Positions 39,601 through 45,600 of a stretch of DNA of 64,000 nucleotides are shown piece after piece. The notes beneath the pieces were generated by a model. It was not told the origin of the DNA. It ran no database searches and was given only the letters and a program-made list of their open reading frames with translations. Made by a program: the position numbers and the translations under genes. Each line of letters opens with the position of its first letter. Positions within the stretch are counted from its first letter, which is position 1. Source of the stretch: Pseudoips prasinana (taxonomy: Eukaryota; Arthropoda; Insecta; Lepidoptera; Nolidae); assembly GCA_951640165.1 (NCBI GenBank), contig OX621253.1, positions 28,057,469 through 28,121,468 of the forward strand, given 5' to 3'.

Positions 39601-42600
39601 GGGTAAAACCGCAGGGCACAGCTAGTTGTAGCAATAAAATCACAGGAAACATGTGGCTAAAACATTTTAGGAAATGGACAATAGGTGCTCACGAGGTCTG
39701 GATGCTACTGCAGTGTTCCAGCTGTTCTTCAGGGCCCCAGGCACAAATATGTTCTTATGAAGACAATCACTCGAGTTCTATCACTTGTAAAAATATTCAC
39801 AAAGCCGACCACCCTTAGGAGTGCACGATTCGCACTAATTAAAAAATTGTTGCATCCAACTTCCGTGGATTTATAATGAAGGCTTCTGATTGGTCGCCGC
39901 TGCATCCACCACAAATTAAGTTGTAATTTCGATGAGGCAATTGGATGAGACGGGATTTTGAAGTAGCCACGAAAAAATTATACAAATTAAATTATGAATA
40001 TAGCTTAATTGGCGTAAACATATATATTATATTAATCTCAAAAATGGGAAATCATTAATTTAATCGTCCGGCGGGTCTTGAACCTGCACCATCTACCAAT
40101 CCGGGGTAGGCGCTCTGTGTTAAGCTATGAATGATATACGCTGGCAGATCAAATTTAGGATTCTCTTGCTAACACCCTTCCGGAGGAACGAAGTTAGAGC
40201 CCCGCCGGACGATTAAATTTATGATTTCCAATTTTTGAGATTAGATAAACGCTTTGCATTGCGAATAATGCTATAAAAAAAAACTTGAGAGGTGTCAAGG
40301 GACACCCGGAACGAAGTTATTTCTTATTATTTATTATGTACAAAAAACCTGTATACACTCAACAAAAATAATCGTCGCGACACCACACTGGTCAATGCGA
40401 AATAGAAATGAAAATATGGCTTGCTTTCTATAAGAGAGACAGACAGAGAAACATGCGCACGCCGCACAGCTGCAAAGAGTGTCGTGACAACTTTTCGTAA
40501 GATTTTTTTCCTTCTCCCCTTTCACAACGCGCGATAAGGAACTTCGTTCCAATTAAAATTTAATATATATTATATGTTTATCAGTTTTCTGGTTGCCATG
40601 GTACAGTCTCTCAACCTAGTTTGGGATCAGATGGCAGTGTGTTAGTTGTCCCACAATATTTATTTATATATAATAATTTTTAACGGTTCCGGTAATAGCT
40701 CATGTTCCTACAATTTCAGGCGAAGTTCCGACGTACACGGACACCGCGATACCGCTGGGCTCTCAGCCGCGGGCCATGGACCATATACTGGAAGATGACA
40801 CCACCATTATTGCGACTGTTAAAGAGGTTCGTATTTTGCTTTACTTAGTCACCAGGAACTTGTATCACAAATAAGCTCGGGTTTAGACTTTGTTTACTGA
40901 GTGAGAATTGTATTTTAGATGTTTCTCTTTTGCTTTAGTAAGTCATCTTCATTTTGATGATTTGCCATAATAGCCACGGGTTGGCGATCGCAGTATGGCA
41001 AACATACTGGGTCCTGGGTTCGAATCCCGGTAAGTGCAAATATTTGTGTGATGAGCACAAATATTTGTTTCTGAGTCATAGATGTTTTCTATGTATATAA
41101 GTATTTATCTATCTATATAAGTATGTATATCGTCGCCTGGTACCCATAGTACAAGCTTTGCTTAGTTTGGGGCTAGGATGATCTGTGTGACATTGTCCCA
41201 TATTAATTATTATTATACAAAAAAACATGGTACTCAGGAGGACGCTGCTGTCCGTTCTCTGGTATATAGTAGAGACTACTTCTAAGTCCCCCCACGGGAT
41301 GAGAGGGAGTGGCGATATTCTTTATGGCCGTCAGCCACACAACCAATGCTGAATTGTAAAGCTAAAATGGCAGTGGGCAGGACACATAGCTCGTAGATCC
41401 GACGGCCGATGGGGCAGAAATGTTCTCGAGTGACGACCACGAACCGGAACACGCAGCGTGGGCAGGCCTCCTACAAGGTGGACCGACGATCTTGCAAGGG
41501 TCGCGGGAAGCCCCTGGAACCGGCCATTGTGGAGATCCTTGGGTCACCCAAAGAGCAATGGAGAGGGCTATGCTCGGAGTTTCTCTGCGGGATCGCATCA
41601 GAAATGTCGAAATCCGCAGGCGAACCAAAGTCACCGACATAGCCCGAAGAATTGCAAAACTGAAGTGGCAGTGGGCGGGGCACATAGCTCATAGAACCGA
41701 TGGCCGTTGGGGCAGAAAGGTTCTTGAGTGGCGACCACGAACCGGAAGACGCAGCGTGGGCAGGCCCCCTACAAGATGGACCGATGATCTTGTGCGGGTC
41801 GCTGGAAACAGCTGGATGCGAATAGCGCAAGACCAACAATTGTGGAGATCTTTGGGGGAGGCCTTTGTCTAGCAGTGGACGTCTTTCGGTTGATATGGTG
41901 ATGATGATGATGAGTTAGTCACCAGGCGCTTCTCTCACAAATAAGCTCGGGTTTAAACCCAGTTACTTAGGGCCTATGCACACCACGTTATTTAAGCGCG
42001 CTGTTGACGCGCGTTTGTAGCGATACAGACGATTGTATTATTACGTCTCTACCCAGCTACTACGTCATTTAAGAGTAGAAATAGATGAGGATTACGATCT
42101 ACTTAGCTTTGTTATACCTTATGCTTATGACCACTGTTTTCATTTCTCTGTGCAGGTGATCGTCGTGATCGGTGGCAGCAAGCAGTCGACTCTGCCGCTC
42201 AAGTTTGAGCCCACTTGCGTGTCTATCGACACTAAGTCGAGACATGTGGCGATTGGAGGTAAGTTCTGTTTAAATTTAATGTTCGGCAATATTCAGATAT
42301 ACATATTTTCAACTAGATGTTGCCCGCGGTTTCACCCGCGTTATACTTTGTAAATGTAAACCTATGGTGCTTGTGGATATATAAGCTATATTACTGTAAA
42401 GTTTCATCAAAATCTGTTCCGTTGTTTTTGCGTGAGAGAGTAAAAATCTTACATCTTGGTCACCTTTCCTTGATATTGAAATATTATTTTTAACGAACTC
42501 AACAAAAGTATTGATAACAACAATACGCAGACGCTTGAAACAATATTTAGTTATATATTAAAAACTAAATAAAACAATAATATTTAAGGGAGCCCCATAC

Positions 42601-45600
42601 CAAACTATTGCTACAAACATGTATTTCCAAGCGCTTTTTTGAAATCTACGTGAATTAAAACCTTTTTAGGGTTCCGTACCCAAAGGGTAAAACGGGACCC
42701 TATTACTAAGACTTCGCTGTTTGTCTGTCCGTCTGTCACCAGTCTGTATCTCCCGAACCGTGATAGTAAGACAGTTGAAATTTTCCCAGATGATGTATTT
42801 CTTTTGCCGCTATAACAACAAATACTAAAAAACTAAATAAAATAAATATTTAAGGGGGCTCCAATACAACAAACGTGAATTTTTTGCTCGTTTTGATAAT
42901 GATAATGGTACGGAACCCTTCGTGCACGAGTCCACCTCGCACTTGGACGTTTTTTATTTTATTTCAATGCGAGCCGTGTCCAAAGGCACCGCTTTTTGGT
43001 TCTTGTTCTTGACCCAACCGCCTAACGCAAACCTTTATTGTTATTATTAAAAGACGGTCGTAAGCCTGTAATAGTGTATACTAGCTGTGCCCGCGCTATA
43101 CTTTATAAATTATAGTATTTTTTTTACTTATACTAGTTGTTTACTTAAAACTTGTAATTCCTTATCAGTATTTTTTATGCACAACTAAAAAGGCCTATCA
43201 AATCAATATGCGTCTTATATTCATCACGTTAAGATTGATATCTCAAGCGAGAACCTTACCTTGCCGTAACACAGTCTTGTTGACTAGCACGGGAGGTAAT
43301 GTACTTCATTGTGTATACCGTCAATTGGAGATTATGATAATATAACTGTAGCTAATTGGTAATGTGCTTTATTTTTGTATACCGACAATTTGAAGATTAT
43401 AAATGTACAACAGATTTGTATTGTATATGTACTTCTCTCAGCACATTACTGACAAATTTATATGGCCAAAAATAATGTAACTAATAACTTGTTAGCTATT
43501 AAGAACTTTAGTAAATAAGTTGAGCCGGTGTACTGTTATCAATTTTATGCTAATAAAGATCTATTCTATTCTAATCCAGGGTGTCAGCTAACTCCACACC
43601 AAATTTTATTAAAATCGCTCCAGCTGTTTAGACGTGAAGAAGTGACAAAAATACACACTCACAAACTTTCGCCTTTATAATATTAGTCTGATATTTGTCT
43701 CCAGGTGCTGACAACAAGGTCCACATATACACGCTAGACGTCCGCACCCTGACCCCGAGCGTGGAGCTGGAGCACCTGGGCCCCGTCACCGACGTGCGGT
43801 ACAGCCCCGACTCGCAGTACCTGGTGGCCAGCGACGCCAACAGGAAGGTCATTCTCTACTCCACTGCCGATTATAAGGTATAGTTACACTCATTAAAATA
43901 TTATAAAAATAATCTTAAAATTCTCTTAATCATGTTGATGGTAAATAAAATTTGATTAACGTATCAAGTTTTATTTCCTTGATTTCTGTAAAAAATACAA
44001 TAATGTAATTTGACGAGCCTATTGGCGTGGTTGGTAGATACGCTGCCTTTCACGCCGGAGGTCGTGGGTTCGATTCCCACCCGGGACAAATATTTGTGTG
44101 CATGAACATGTCTGTTTGTCCTGAGTCTGGGTGTAATTTATCTATATAAGTATGTATTTACAAAAGAAAAATAGTATATGTAGTATATCAGTTATCTGGT
44201 TTCCATAGTACAAGCTCTGCTTAGTTTGGGATCAGATGACAGTGTGTGAATAATGTCCCAGGATATTATTGTCCCAGGATATTATGTAATTGTGATTTGC
44301 GCAGGGATGTCAAATTTCTTTATAAATTTGATTGGTTGGTCCTGCCACCAGCCTCGCAGTACTAAATAGTTAACATCATAAGCAATAACTTTTGTTCTAC
44401 AACTTTGATAATTGGTTAGATTTTATTTTCATAAAGAAATAAGTATTTTGTTTATCGCTTGAATGTTTATAACTCTACGAGCATCGCAAAGACGCGTACA
44501 CGCCCGCGAGCTTAGCGTCGTTCGCGCGTCGTCCTTTCGTTTATGAATGAAACATAGACCTACAAATGTCACGATAGTACAACTTTCAAAATCATTTGTT
44601 TTCCATGTATTGAGTTATGCCCGAACTTACTGGGTTCAAACTCCGGGTCGGGCAAAAGTGATTTTGGGACTTTTCTGTAAAAAGAAAGATTTCTCAGCAT
44701 CAGCCCGACGTCTGGAAGTTGGCGGTATTATAACCCCGTGCCTCGGAGCGGACGTAAAGCCGTCGGACTTGTACCTGACATCTTTCCGGTCGTGTCGCTA
44801 GGCGTCCCATCGGATCATGAGAGTGATGGAATAGAAAGTGCTCCTGTGTTTGCGCACACACTTGAGCACTATAATATGTACTGCGCAGATGGCTAATTCT
44901 GTTGAGACTGGCCGCCGTGGCCGAAATTCGGCTAGGAGGACATCATCATTTATGGCCGAACTCCTAGAACAAAAGTTGTTGCTTATGATTTTAGTAATCT
45001 GGTCCTGCGAAACTGTCGGTGTTTTACAAATATCCCTGAATACTACTATGTATAATGAGAGTTTGATAGTGAAGATGTTTTAACTAATAGGGGTTCAACT
45101 ATAGACACAAAAAATTATATAGGTATTTATAGCTGCATAATCAAGGCTCGGTAAAAACACTCTTATTTAAAATAATTCCTTGATCCGCCGCTTAACCATG
45201 TCTCAGCTAAACCCTGCTCAACCACTTCAACCCCGCTCAACTATTTCTTTACTTTAAAAACCCTACTTAAAGGTTTCTCAGCTAAGTAACGTCATTTTAT
45301 TTTACACTGTCTACATTTCTGGGACTGGTATAGAGCTTGACCAAAATTAATCGACTAAATCGGATTATGTCAAAACTTTATGATTTTTGCTCTATGGTAG
45401 ACATGGAATGATAGATTTATGATCGTAACAGTGCATTTTCAAGGACTATTGATTTTCTTCGGTTGATTTTGAAGTTTGTGATAAGATTCCAACTGGAATT
45501 CAGTATTTATTTAAAAATTAAAACGGTTAGTAACTTAAATAAAACCTCCATTCACAAACAAACGTCAAATAAAACGTCAGCTGATGCAAATAAAATCCGC

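Noticed and set aside
41420..41872. Host protein of 150 aa
   Set aside because: [16 protein letters not shown] and LWRSLGEAF are the standard end of RTE-clade LINE proteins, repeated at several other sites in the window.
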